A stretch of DNA of 64,000 nucleotides from Isoptericola dokdonensis DS-3 (lineage in GTDB: Bacteria > Actinomycetota > Actinomycetes > Actinomycetales > Cellulomonadaceae). The position numbers and the translations under genes were made by a program. Shown piece by piece: positions 56,481 to 64,000 of the stretch; the first letter of the stretch is position 1, and every line of letters begins with the position of its first letter. Location of the stretch: assembly GCF_001636295.1 (NCBI RefSeq), contig NZ_CP014209.1, positions 1,488,001-1,552,000 on the forward strand, in the 5' to 3' direction. Below the pieces are notes generated by a model that worked only from the letters and a program-made list of their open reading frames with translations, searched no databases and was not told the origin of the DNA.

Positions 56481-56501
56481 ACCACCAGCACCACCCGGGC
56501 A

Positions 56502-56543
56502 CGACGGAGCCCGCGCACCGAGAGAGGTGCGCGGGCTCCGTCG
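56502..56543 (-). terminator. Terminator of the lacI-family gene
   Basis: Perfect 18-bp stem CGACGGAGCCCGCGCACC with loop GAGAGA, ten bases past the stop at 56553. Confidence 0.8.
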
Positions 56544-56552
56544 AGCTCTCCG

Positions 56553-57647
56553 TCAGGCGGTCCGAGCCTCGCCGCCGACGACGATCTCCTCCACCCCGCC
56601 GGCCTGCTCGCCCACGACACGGGACGGGGCACCGGCAGCGACGCAGCCCGTGGACTCCCGGCCGACGATCCGGGAGGTCGGCACGACCCGGCGGAAGGTC
56701 CGCCCGGAACCGCCGGAGATGCGCTCCACGAGCAGGTCGACCGCCGTCCGGGCGATCTGCGCGCTGCCCGGGTCGACCGAGCTGACGGAGGGCACCGAGT
56801 AGCGCACGTCGTCGACGTCGTCGAAGCCGATGAGCGCCACGTCGCCGGGGACGTCGAGGTCGCGGGCGTGCAGCGCGTGCAGCGCACCCAGCGCCATCGC
56901 GTCGTTGAGGGCGAACACGGCGTCGACCTCGACGCCCGCGTCGAGCATGGCGCCCATCGTCTCGGAGCCCGTGGAGCGGTGCCACAGGCCCGCCTCGCCG
57001 ACGAGCGCCGGGTCGTAGGGCAGCCCGGCCTCGGCCAGGCCCTGGCGGTAGCCCTCGGTGCGCAGCGCGGCGGAGCCCTGCTCCTCCCCCTCGTGCGCGC
57101 CGATGACGGCGATGCGGCGGCGGCCCATCGCGGCGAGGTGCAGCGTGGCCGCCTTGGCGCCGGCGACGTTGTTCATCGTCACGTGGTCGGCCGGGGCGTC
57201 GAAGACGCGCTCACCGAGCACGACGAGGGGGAAGTCGACCTCGAACAGGCCGACGTCCTCCTGGCCCAGCTCGAGCGGCGAGAAGATCACCCCGTCGGTG
57301 AGGTGCCGACGACGCCCGGTGAGGACGTCGATCTCCCGCTCGCGCGACCCGCTCGTCTGCTCGATGAGGACGTTGAGGCCCTGCTCCTCGGCGGCACGGA
57401 TCACCCGGTCGGCGAGCTCGGCGAAGTACGGCAGCGACAGCTCCGGCACCGCGAGGGTGATCATGTCGGTGCGCCGGGTCCGCAGGTTCCGGGCGGTCGT
57501 GTTGAGCCGGTACCCGAGCTCCTCGATCGCGGCCTGCACACGGGCCCGCGTCTCGGGCCGGATGTGCGCGTAGCCGTTGACGACGTTCGAGACGGTCTTG
57601 ATGGAGACGCCGGCGCGCTGCGCGACGTCGTGCATGGTCACTGCCAC
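56553..57647 (-). CDS. LacI-family transcriptional regulator
   Basis: A 364-residue regulator. The LacI HTH is at residues 4-50 (TMHDVAQRAGVSIKTVSNVVNGYAHIRPETR) with hinge helix, followed by a periplasmic-binding-protein-like effector domain (FPLVVLGERVFDAPADHVTMNN, DAVFALNDAMALGALHAL, GFDDVDDVRYSVPSVSSV). The GTG start has GGAGG eight bases upstream. It is divergent from the GH51 gene, and an operator-like site lies between them. Likely local repressor of the arabinan genes, with an arabinose-containing sugar as inducer (inference). Confidence 0.9.
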   Translation of the reverse strand: MAVTMHDVAQRAGVSIKTVSNVVNGYAHIRPETRARVQAAIEELGYRLNTTARNLRTRRTDMITLAVPELSLPYFAELADRVIRAAEEQGLNVLIEQTSGSREREIDVLTGRRRHLTDGVIFSPLELGQEDVGLFEVDFPLVVLGERVFDAPADHVTMNNVAGAKAATLHLAAMGRRRIAVIGAHEGEEQGSAALRTEGYRQGLAEAGLPYDPALVGEAGLWHRSTGSETMGAMLDAGVEVDAVFALNDAMALGALHALHARDLDVPGDVALIGFDDVDDVRYSVPSVSSVDPGSAQIARTAVDLLVERISGGSGRTFRRVVPTSRIVGRESTGCVAAGAPSRVVGEQAGGVEEIVVGGEARTA

Positions 57648-57719
57648 GTGACGATCCTCCTGTCGGTCTGCACAGCGTAGGGCAGCGGTGCCGGGTGGTG
57701 CGCAGACGGCCTGTCGTGA

Positions 57720-57738
57720 TTGACTCTACATCGTTGTA
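57720..57738 (+). promoter_or_regulatory. -35 (TTGACT) and LacI-type operator site 4 before the GH51 gene
   Basis: TTGACT (57720-57725) is followed at once by TACATCGTTGTA (57727-57738), one change from site 1. The operator sits in the promoter spacer, so binding would exclude polymerase. The -10 is not clear. Confidence 0.65.
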
Positions 57739-57785
57739 ACCAATGGCGGTACATCCGCTCCGTTCGCAGAGGAACACCGAGAACC

Positions 57786-59315
57786 ATGGCTGACGCCCGC
57801 ATCACCCTCCACCCCGACTTCCGCCGCGGCACCGTCGACCGGCGCCTCTTCGGCTCGTTCGTCGAGCACCTCGGCCGCGCCGTCTACACCGGCATCTACG
57901 AGCCCGGCCACGACACCGCCGACGCCCACGGCTTCCGGCGCGACGTCGCCGACCTCACCCGCGAGCTGGGTGTGTCGATGGTGCGCTACCCCGGGGGGAA
58001 CTTCGTCTCCAACTACGTGTGGGAGGACGCCGTCGGCCCCGTCGAGCAGCGCGAGCCGTTCCTCGACCTCGCCTGGCGCACCGTCGAGCCCAACCTGGTC
58101 GGCACCGACGAGTTCCTGCAGTGGGCCGAGCGCGAGGGCGTCGAGCCGATGATGGCCGTCAACCTCGGCACCCGTGGCGTCGCGGCCGCCGCCGCCCTGG
58201 TCGAGTACTGCAACGGCGAGGCCGGCACCCGGTGGGCCGACCTGCGCATCGCGAACGGCCGGGAGGAGCCCTACGGCGTGACGCTGTGGTGCCTGGGCAA
58301 CGAGATGGACGGCCCGTGGCAGATCGGCCACAAGGACGCCCACGAGTACGGCAAGCTCGCCGCCGAGGCCGGCAAGGCCATGAAGCTCGTCGATCCCTCG
58401 ATCTCGCTGGTCGTCTGCGGCTCCTCGTCCATGCAGATGCCGACCTTCGGCGAGTGGGAGCGCACCGTCCTGTCGTACACGTACGACCTGGTCGACCACG
58501 TCTCCATGCACGCCTACTACGAGGAGCACGACGGCGACCGCGGCTCGTTCCTCGCCTCCGGCACCGCGATGGACCGGTTCATCGACCGCGTCGTCGCGTC
58601 CGCCGACGCCGTCGGGGCCGAGCGCCGCTCGGACAAGAAGATCACCATCAGCTTCGACGAGTGGAACGTCTGGTACCTCGAGACCCGGTTCCCCGGCGAG
58701 GGCAACCTGCCGATCGGCCGGGACGCCCCGCGCATCATCGAGGACGTCTACTCCGGCCTCGACGCCGTCGTCGTCGGCGACCTCCTGGTGACCCTGCTCA
58801 ACCACGCCGACCGCGTCCCCGTCGCCGCGCTCGCCCAGCTCGTCAACGTCATCGCGCCGATCATGACCGAGCCCGGCGGTGAGGCATGGCGCCAGCCGAC
58901 GTTCCACCCCTTCGCCACGACGGCCCGGCTGGCCCGCGGCACCGCGCTCGACGTGCGCGTCGACGCTCCGGTGTACTCCACCGCCCGGCACGGGGAGGCC
59001 CCCGTCGTCACCGCCGCCGCCACCGTGGACGACGACGGCTCGCTCGGCCTGTTCCTCACCAACCGCAGCGACCGGGCCGTCGAGGTCGACCTCGCGCACG
59101 TCGGCGCTTCGCTCGCACTGACCGAGGGCTGGCAGATGGTCGCCGACCACGAGCAGGCCGTGCACGGCCCGGAGCACGCCACCAAGGTGGCCGACGCCTG
59201 CTGGTCCGTGCTCGACGCCGCCGGGGCCGTCACCGGTACCAGCGCCGGTGCGACGACCGTCCGCCTCGCACCGGAGTCCTGGACCGCGTTCGCGGGTACC
59301 TTCGCCCGCGCCTGA
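57786..59315 (+). CDS. abfA: Alpha-L-arabinofuranosidase, GH51
   Basis: A 509-residue GH51 enzyme without signal peptide. It starts ARITLHPDFRRGTVDRRLFGSFVEHLGRAVYTGIYEPGH in family style. Acid/base Glu173 is in LWCLGNEMDGPWQ and nucleophile Glu292 in ISFDEWNVWY; a C-terminal beta domain follows. It releases arabinose from imported arabino-oligosaccharides. It is divergent from the LacI gene and has operator site 4 in its promoter. No araBAD-type catabolic genes are in the window. Confidence 0.95.
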   Translation: MADARITLHPDFRRGTVDRRLFGSFVEHLGRAVYTGIYEPGHDTADAHGFRRDVADLTRELGVSMVRYPGGNFVSNYVWEDAVGPVEQREPFLDLAWRTVEPNLVGTDEFLQWAEREGVEPMMAVNLGTRGVAAAAALVEYCNGEAGTRWADLRIANGREEPYGVTLWCLGNEMDGPWQIGHKDAHEYGKLAAEAGKAMKLVDPSISLVVCGSSSMQMPTFGEWERTVLSYTYDLVDHVSMHAYYEEHDGDRGSFLASGTAMDRFIDRVVASADAVGAERRSDKKITISFDEWNVWYLETRFPGEGNLPIGRDAPRIIEDVYSGLDAVVVGDLLVTLLNHADRVPVAALAQLVNVIAPIMTEPGGEAWRQPTFHPFATTARLARGTALDVRVDAPVYSTARHGEAPVVTAAATVDDDGSLGLFLTNRSDRAVEVDLAHVGASLALTEGWQMVADHEQAVHGPEHATKVADACWSVLDAAGAVTGTSAGATTVRLAPESWTAFAGTFARA

Positions 59316-59327
59316 CCCCCTCGTACG

Positions 59328-59390
59328 CGCCGAGCGTCTCTGAAGGTCGGGCAACGACGGTCCTCGCCCAACTTTCAGAGACGCTCGGCG
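59328..59390. terminator. Long hairpin, CGAGCGT family, copy 2
   Basis: Stem of about 25 pairs, the outer 17 perfect (CGCCGAGCGTCTCTGAA), with a 13-base loop, between the convergent GH51 and DUF2637 genes. Confidence 0.75.
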
Positions 59391-59424
59391 GCTTGCGGGC
59401 TGGGCGGCGTGGCCGCCCCGCGTG

Positions 59425-60783
59425 TCAGGCGTCGACGAGCTCGCGGTCCGAGCCGCCCGCGGGCTGCTGGTCCCTGTAGCGGCGCACGACGCGGCTGACG
59501 ACGGACTTGGACGCGGACACCTGCTCGGCGATCTCGCGCTGCGTGAGGCCCTGGCGGGCGAGCTCGACGATGCGGCGGTCGCGCTCGGCGGTCGGGTCCT
59601 CGTCGCCTGGGTCCCCGTCGTTCTGGGCGGAGCCGGGGGAGGCGACGGCGGCCTCGGCCTGCTCCGCGGCGGCACCGCGCTGCACGAGGTCGAACACCTC
59701 GACGCGGCGGGTGTGGCCGGTGGCGGTCGGCGGCTCGACGGCGGGCGCGGAGGCGTCCGCGGGTGCCGGCTGGTCCCAGGGCAGGGAGTCTCGGGTGCCG
59801 AACGCCTTCCGGACGCTCGCACCGAACTCCAGCTCCTCGAACGCCGTCTCCGGCACGTACGGCTGGTCCTCGTCGTCGTCCGCGCGGGCCGGCGACGGGG
59901 CGGGCGTCGACGGCGCGACGACGGCGGGGCGGGTGGCCCCGGCGTCCTGCGCCGACTCCCGCACGAGCGCGGGCAGCTCGCGGGCCTCGGCGACCGGGAC
60001 GGGTGCCGCCTGACGCGCGGCGGCCGCGGCGTCGGCGCCGGTCAGCGGCCCGCGTGCGGTGCCGCGCTTGACCGAGCTGGCGCCGATGAGGTCGAGGCGG
60101 TTGCCGTGCCGCTCGGCCGCCTCCAGCCGCTCGACCCACACCTGCATGCGGCGTTCGAAGTCCTCGACCGTGAGCAGCTTGAGCGCCCCGTCGCGCGCGG
60201 CACGCTGACGCTGGTGGGCGGCCCGCACCTTGCGCAGGTCGGCGGCGCTGCCGCTGGAGTCGACGCGGGCGTCCCGCCACTGCTCCAGCGCGGTGACGTA
60301 CTGGTGCACGCGGCTCTCGCGGCGGCGCTCGTCGAGCGTGTGCCCCGTGACCATGTGCCGTTCGCCGACGAGGGCGAGGTGCCACATGAGCGCGGCGACC
60401 AGCGGCGGGACGAAGCGGAACACCACCATGTACGGGGTGCTCTCGGTCGGCACCGCGACCTCGTGCAGCGCCGCGAACACGCCCGAGGTGCCCGACAGCA
60501 CCCAGGTCAGCGTGAGCAGGACCCCGTACGGGCGCCCCTCGAGCGCGGCGTTGCGCGCCATGAGCGCGACCGCCACGAGGCTGACCTCGAGGAAGCCCGC
60601 CATGCCGTAGGCCTCGATCGGGGTCATGTGCGCGACCTCGAGGCCGAACAGGACCATGCCGCTGTAGGCCAGCGCGGTGGCGATCGTCGCCGCGATGACG
60701 ACGGCCACCATGGGCAGGTGCCGCCCTCGGTAGCGCACCTGTCGCGGCGAGCCGCTCGTCGCAGCCCGGTCCTGCTGTGTCAC
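59425..60783 (-). CDS. DUF2637 membrane protein with C-terminal HTH
   Basis: A 452-residue protein. Four membrane spans lie within about 22-150 (VVIAATIATALAYSGMVLFG, AGFLEVSLVAVALMAR, LLTLTWVLSGTSGVFAA, FVPPLVAALMWHLALV), the pattern of DUF2637/SpdB-like proteins. A cytoplasmic helical region, a long Ala/Pro-rich linker (about 270-390) and a C-terminal sigma-like helix-turn-helix (RRIVELARQGLTQREIAEQVSASKSVVSRVVRRY, about 405-440) follow. DUF2637 proteins are frequent on actinomycete conjugative plasmids and integrated elements, but no transfer gene is near. The GTG at 60783 has GGAGG. Function unknown; possibly a membrane-tethered DNA-binding protein. Confidence 0.8.
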   Translation of the reverse strand: MTQQDRAATSGSPRQVRYRGRHLPMVAVVIAATIATALAYSGMVLFGLEVAHMTPIEAYGMAGFLEVSLVAVALMARNAALEGRPYGVLLTLTWVLSGTSGVFAALHEVAVPTESTPYMVVFRFVPPLVAALMWHLALVGERHMVTGHTLDERRRESRVHQYVTALEQWRDARVDSSGSAADLRKVRAAHQRQRAARDGALKLLTVEDFERRMQVWVERLEAAERHGNRLDLIGASSVKRGTARGPLTGADAAAAARQAAPVPVAEARELPALVRESAQDAGATRPAVVAPSTPAPSPARADDDEDQPYVPETAFEELEFGASVRKAFGTRDSLPWDQPAPADASAPAVEPPTATGHTRRVEVFDLVQRGAAAEQAEAAVASPGSAQNDGDPGDEDPTAERDRRIVELARQGLTQREIAEQVSASKSVVSRVVRRYRDQQPAGGSDRELVDA

Positions 60784-60802
60784 GTCGTCCTCCGAAATGT
60801 CG

Positions 60803-60816
60803 TATGAGCCGTCATA
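60803..60816. promoter_or_regulatory. Small palindrome upstream of the DUF2637 gene
   Basis: TATGA-GCCG-TCATA, in an AT-richer patch with a TATATG -10-like hexamer on the minus strand, about 20 bases before the GTG. It could be an operator, perhaps for the protein's own HTH. Confidence 0.4.
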
Positions 60817-60952
60817 TATCAGCACCTCGCACTTCGGGACGTCAACGCTCGGGCGCCGATCGCAAGCCGATCGTGACCAGCGACGACGCGGTCGTCGGGC
60901 CACGCTCGACGACGCGACGAGCCGCACCTGACGTACCGCCCGGTCGGTTTGC

Positions 60953-60958
60953 TAGGCT
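60953..60958 (+). promoter_or_regulatory. -10 box (TAGGCT) of the carboxylesterase gene
   Basis: It gives a leader of about 20-25 bases that includes the AAGGAGG ribosome site. Confidence 0.5.
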
Positions 60959-60984
60959 GCGGCCACCGTCAAGGAGGACGACCG

Positions 60985-62406
60985 ATGAGCGAACGCCTCA
61001 CCGCCCCTGCCGAGTCCGGCCCGAGCGGCCGCCCGACCCGCGCCACGACCGCGCTCGGCGGCTTCCCCGCGCTCGTCGACGACGGCGTCGAGCGCCTCCG
61101 CAACATCCGGTACGCCCGCGCCGACCGCTTCGCGCCCCCGGAACCGCTGCCGCCCGACCCGGACGAGAGCGCCGAGCTCCAGCACGTCGTCGTCGCCTGC
61201 CCCCAGCCGCCGTCCGCCGCCGACGAGATCTACGGCCCCCAGCTGCGCGACGTGCGGTTCACGGAGGACTGCCTGCGGCTCACCGTCACCCGACCCGCGG
61301 GCACCGGCAGCGGGGACGCCCTCCCCGTCATGGTCTGGGTGCACGGCGGCGCCTACGTCTCGGGCGCGGGCGACCTGCCCGGCTACGACCCCGCGGCCCT
61401 CGTGCGCGAGCAGCAGGTCGTCGTCGTCGCCGTCACGTACCGGCTCGGCGCGCTGGGATTCCTGGGGGACGACGCGGTCGACGACGGGGGCGCCACGAGT
61501 GTCCCGGACCGGATCCCCCTCCCCCTGAACCTCGGGCTCCTCGACGTCCTCGCCGCGCTGGGCTGGGTGCGCGATCACGTCGCCGCGTTCGGGGGCGACC
61601 CCGACCGGGTGACGGTGTTCGGCCAGTCCGCCGGCGCGGACCTGCTGGCGCACGTCCTCGGTGCCGACGGCGCCGACGGCCTGTTCCGGCGGGCGATCCT
61701 GCAGAGCGCGCCGCTCGGCCTGCGCGGCGGGCGCGACGAGGTCCGCGCCCTGCTGTCCCGGACCGCCGGGGACCTGCCGCGCACCGGGCCGGTGGCGGAG
61801 GTTCTGGACGCGCAGGTCCGCGCCGCCGAGGCGGTCAAGGGGATCAACGACCGCGCGGGCATGCCGTTCGCCCCCGCGTGCGGCCACGCCCCGCTGCCGC
61901 CGGAAGCCGGGTTCCTCGGGGCCTGGCGCCGTCGCGCACCGGACGTCGACCTGCTCGTCACGTGGACGTCGCAGGACGGCAGCGCGTTCGTCCACCTCGA
62001 CCCGAAGGGCCGCGCGCTGCTCGACAGGCCGCTGGTCGGCAAGGCGTTGTTCGGCCTCGCGACGCGCAAGGTCACCGACGTGCTGTTCCGCACCGCGGCG
62101 CGACGGTTCGCCCGCGACATGGTGGCGGCGGGCGGCACGGTGGCCGCCGCCGAGGTCACGGCACGCGTCGTCGGCAACCCGCTCGGCGCCACGCACGCCG
62201 TCGAGCTCGGGCTGCTGTTCCCGCGGGCCGAGCGCTGGGCCGCGGCTCCGGTCATCGGGCCGGACGGCGCCGCCGACCTCGTCGCGGCGGGCCGTGACCT
62301 GCGAGCCGCGTGGGCCGAGTTCGCCCGCGGCGGCCGCTCCCCCGGTGACGTGCGGGTCGCCGACGGCACCGGCTGGACGGGCGGCCTGCGCGTCGTGCGT
62401 CCCTGA
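60985..62406 (+). CDS. Type-B carboxylesterase
   Basis: A 473-residue alpha/beta hydrolase of the carboxylesterase/acetylcholinesterase type. Oxyanion hole is VWVHGGAYVSG (about 118-127), the EDCLRLTV motif is at 95-102, and the nucleophile elbow is FGQSAGADLL (Ser215). AAGGAGG precedes the ATG. No signal peptide is evident, so it is probably cytoplasmic. It lies between glycan genes and may remove acyl groups from sugars, but these enzymes are promiscuous and the substrate is open. Confidence 0.9.
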   Translation: MSERLTAPAESGPSGRPTRATTALGGFPALVDDGVERLRNIRYARADRFAPPEPLPPDPDESAELQHVVVACPQPPSAADEIYGPQLRDVRFTEDCLRLTVTRPAGTGSGDALPVMVWVHGGAYVSGAGDLPGYDPAALVREQQVVVVAVTYRLGALGFLGDDAVDDGGATSVPDRIPLPLNLGLLDVLAALGWVRDHVAAFGGDPDRVTVFGQSAGADLLAHVLGADGADGLFRRAILQSAPLGLRGGRDEVRALLSRTAGDLPRTGPVAEVLDAQVRAAEAVKGINDRAGMPFAPACGHAPLPPEAGFLGAWRRRAPDVDLLVTWTSQDGSAFVHLDPKGRALLDRPLVGKALFGLATRKVTDVLFRTAARRFARDMVAAGGTVAAAEVTARVVGNPLGATHAVELGLLFPRAERWAAAPVIGPDGAADLVAAGRDLRAAWAEFARGGRSPGDVRVADGTGWTGGLRVVRP

Positions 62407-62432
62407 TCGCGCCGCCCCCGTCCCGCAGACGA

Positions 62433-62488
62433 CGAGCGTCTCCGGACGTCCCGGTCCGGCACGGATCAGGGACGTCCGGAGACGCTCG
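62433..62488. terminator. Long perfect hairpin, CGAGCGT family, copy 3
   Basis: Perfect 20-bp stem CGAGCGTCTCCGGACGTCCC with a 16-base loop between the convergent esterase and GH51-like genes. Confidence 0.78.
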
Positions 62489-62509
62489 CGGTCAGGTCGC
62501 TCGATCAGG

Positions 62510-64000
62510 TCAGGGCGTCACCTGCCACGGGCCCCACGGTGACGACGCCGGCTCCTGGTTCCGCGTCCACCACCTCGCCGTGTACGTCACGCCGTCGTGC
62601 TCGACGACGTCACCCGCGGTGAAGATCCGCGACGGCGTCCAGATCGCCACCCCGCCGGTGGTCGAGGCGATCTCCTGCCACGCCGAGTACGGCGAGGCCC
62701 CGGGGGTCTGGCCCCTGGTCCACCAGGTCGCCTCGAACACCGCCCCCTCGTAGGTCACCCGGTCCCCCGCGGTGTAGACGCTCGACGAGTCCCAGGCCGC
62801 GTGCTCCGGCTCGGCGGGCTTCTCGGCGAGACGCAGGAACGTCACCGAGTGGGCCGGGAAGTCGTACGTGAACGCGTCCGCTCCCCCGTCCCAGGCACGG
62901 TCGACGGGCACGACGGCGTCCGGGTCGGCCTTGGTGTTGGTGACCGACGGGTCGGCCACGATCTCGGTGACGGCGACGTCGGCCGCGACCTCGAAGCCGC
63001 CGGTGACGGACACGTCGGTGCGCGCGGTCGAGGCGCCGGGGTTGACGACCTTGACGATCAGCTCGCCGGTGTCCGCGTCGTGGGTGACGACCTGGTAGAG
63101 CGACTTCTCGGTCGGCTCGGTGTAGGTCATCTGCAGCTCCCCGTCGAGGTAGAGCTCGACCGTCCGGCCGGACACCACGACCTTGACGCGGTAGTCCTGA
63201 CCGGTGGTCACCGACTCGCCCTCGAGCGCGGCCACCTCGTTGGCGGACCCGCCGTCGGCCCGCTGGAGGACGGACCGGGTGTTGTTCCACCCACCGAGGT
63301 TCCACCAGAGGTAGTCGTTCGCGCCGCCGGCGGCGAAGCCGACGAGGAAGCCCTCGTTCCCGGAAAGCTTGCGGGCGTCGAGCTCGAGCGTGTAGTTCGA
63401 CCAGTCGACGTCGTAGGCGCCGGTCGGCACGGTCCGGGCGTCGTTCGCGGTGCCCGACTGGACGTACTCGCCGTCCTGCACGGCCCACGACCCGGCGACC
63501 GGCGACCAGCCGGAGGCGTCGTCGAAGGAGTCGGAGTACAGCACCTCGCCGGTCTCGTTGTCCGTAACGGTGACGTCGTCGTACGCCGCCTGGGTGGCCC
63601 AGGTCGACAGGAAGACGCCGCCGTCGAGCGGGCCGTTGCCCGGCGCGGCCGGGCCCGTGTGCTCGCTCGGCACGACCTCGTCACCGACGTTGTTCATGAA
63701 CAGGTGCTGGTTCCAGTAGTTCACCGAGGCCCAGGACTCGTCGTTGTCGAACCACATCATGTCCGGGGACCACTGGACGTAGTCCTCGTTGGCGAACATC
63801 GGCGCGTAGGAGGCCAGCTCGACGAGGTCGGAGTTGCGCTCCAGGCCGGTCATGTACGCCGCCTCCGCCAGGGCGTTGCCCCACGTGTTGCCGCGGGAGG
63901 CGTACTCCCCGAGGAACACGTGCGGGCCCTCGCGGTCGTAGGCGTCGTACCGCTCGTCGTTCTGCAGGAACCACGACGGGTCGTTGTAGTAGTGCTCGTC
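62510..64000 (-). CDS. Modular GH51-like arabinofuranosidase (N-terminus beyond window edge)
   Basis: The C-terminal 496 codons of a large secreted-type enzyme. The window edge enters the barrel at EHYYNDPSWFLQN, followed by HVFLGEYASRG, whose Glu is the expected GH51 nucleophile, and MFANEDYVQWSPDMMWFDN. A concanavalin-like domain is inserted (YSDSFDDASGWSPVAGSWAV ... about 170 residues), then the GH51 C-terminal sandwich. Two CBM5/12-type modules end the protein (AAWDSSSVYTAGDRVTYEGA and AIWTPSRIFTAGDVVEHDGV). This fungal-like branch acts on arabinose side chains of polymers. The CBM modules should anchor it on insoluble polysaccharide. Signal peptide and promoter are outside the window. 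Confidence 0.88.
   Translation of the reverse strand, partial: DEHYYNDPSWFLQNDERYDAYDREGPHVFLGEYASRGNTWGNALAEAAYMTGLERNSDLVELASYAPMFANEDYVQWSPDMMWFDNDESWASVNYWNQHLFMNNVGDEVVPSEHTGPAAPGNGPLDGGVFLSTWATQAAYDDVTVTDNETGEVLYSDSFDDASGWSPVAGSWAVQDGEYVQSGTANDARTVPTGAYDVDWSNYTLELDARKLSGNEGFLVGFAAGGANDYLWWNLGGWNNTRSVLQRADGGSANEVAALEGESVTTGQDYRVKVVVSGRTVELYLDGELQMTYTEPTEKSLYQVVTHDADTGELIVKVVNPGASTARTDVSVTGGFEVAADVAVTEIVADPSVTNTKADPDAVVPVDRAWDGGADAFTYDFPAHSVTFLRLAEKPAEPEHAAWDSSSVYTAGDRVTYEGAVFEATWWTRGQTPGASPYSAWQEIASTTGGVAIWTPSRIFTAGDVVEHDGVTYTARWWTRNQEPASSPWGPWQVTP

Overview
The window is very GC-rich, and codon third positions are almost always G or C. Start codons are often GTG. Many genes begin 6-8 bases after a TAnnnT -10 hexamer with no Shine-Dalgarno, the leaderless style of actinobacteria. 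WhiB7, mycoredoxin, UvrD2, AdnA/AdnB and DUF3107 confirm an actinomycete. Abundant plant-polysaccharide glycosidases suggest a Cellulosimicrobium/Isoptericola-like member of the Micrococcales (inference). It is chromosomal: there is no integrase, transposase, phage module or CRISPR array.

Layout. 1-7.6 kb: a DUF2235 hydrolase (cut by the edge), a membrane protein, a NarL-type two-component pair, an amino-acid ABC importer operon and a DUF1918/DUF1876 protein. 7.6-13.6 kb: a two-gene GH3 beta-glucosidase operon, one canonical and one with permuted domains and a membrane anchor, divergent from a TetR regulator with two near-identical 18-bp operators between them. 13.6-16.5 kb: two identical initiator tRNA genes, the second cutting off a DUF45 metalloprotease gene, then a ThiF-like protein and whiB7 behind a long leader with an upstream ORF and attenuator hairpin. 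16.5-31 kb: a block in the same order as a mycobacterial neighbourhood (uvrD2, mycoredoxin, nudC, adnB, adnA, DUF3107, ferritin-like, rhlE-type helicase). 31-43 kb: housekeeping genes (MarC, PHP phosphoesterase, hydrolase, aminopeptidase P, Mrp, galactokinase, Na/Pi cotransporter with a PHO box, exonuclease III), plus an AbiEi/DUF559-type gene framed by related long palindromes. 43-46 kb: a glyA-folD operon behind a ZTP riboswitch.

46-64 kb is a carbohydrate-utilization island centred on arabinose-containing glycans: GH27 and GH43 in one operon; a binding protein, two permeases, a second GH43 and a DUF624 protein in the divergent operon; a LacI regulator; a GH51 arabinofuranosidase; a secreted GH13 alpha-amylase; a carboxylesterase; and at the right edge a modular GH51-like enzyme with two CBM5/12-type modules. 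Four copies of a 12-bp palindromic site (TACATCGWTGTA) lie in the promoters of the GH27/GH43, transporter and GH51/lacI units and point to a local LacI regulon. No ABC ATPase is encoded with the transporter, so a shared MsmK/MsiK-type ATPase elsewhere is expected.

Three reading frames near the island are broken by small changes (a 14-bp tandem duplication, and one base too many or too few in C/G runs). The last two could be sequencing errors. Long perfect hairpins at several gene ends form two sequence families that do not look like ordinary terminators chosen at random.
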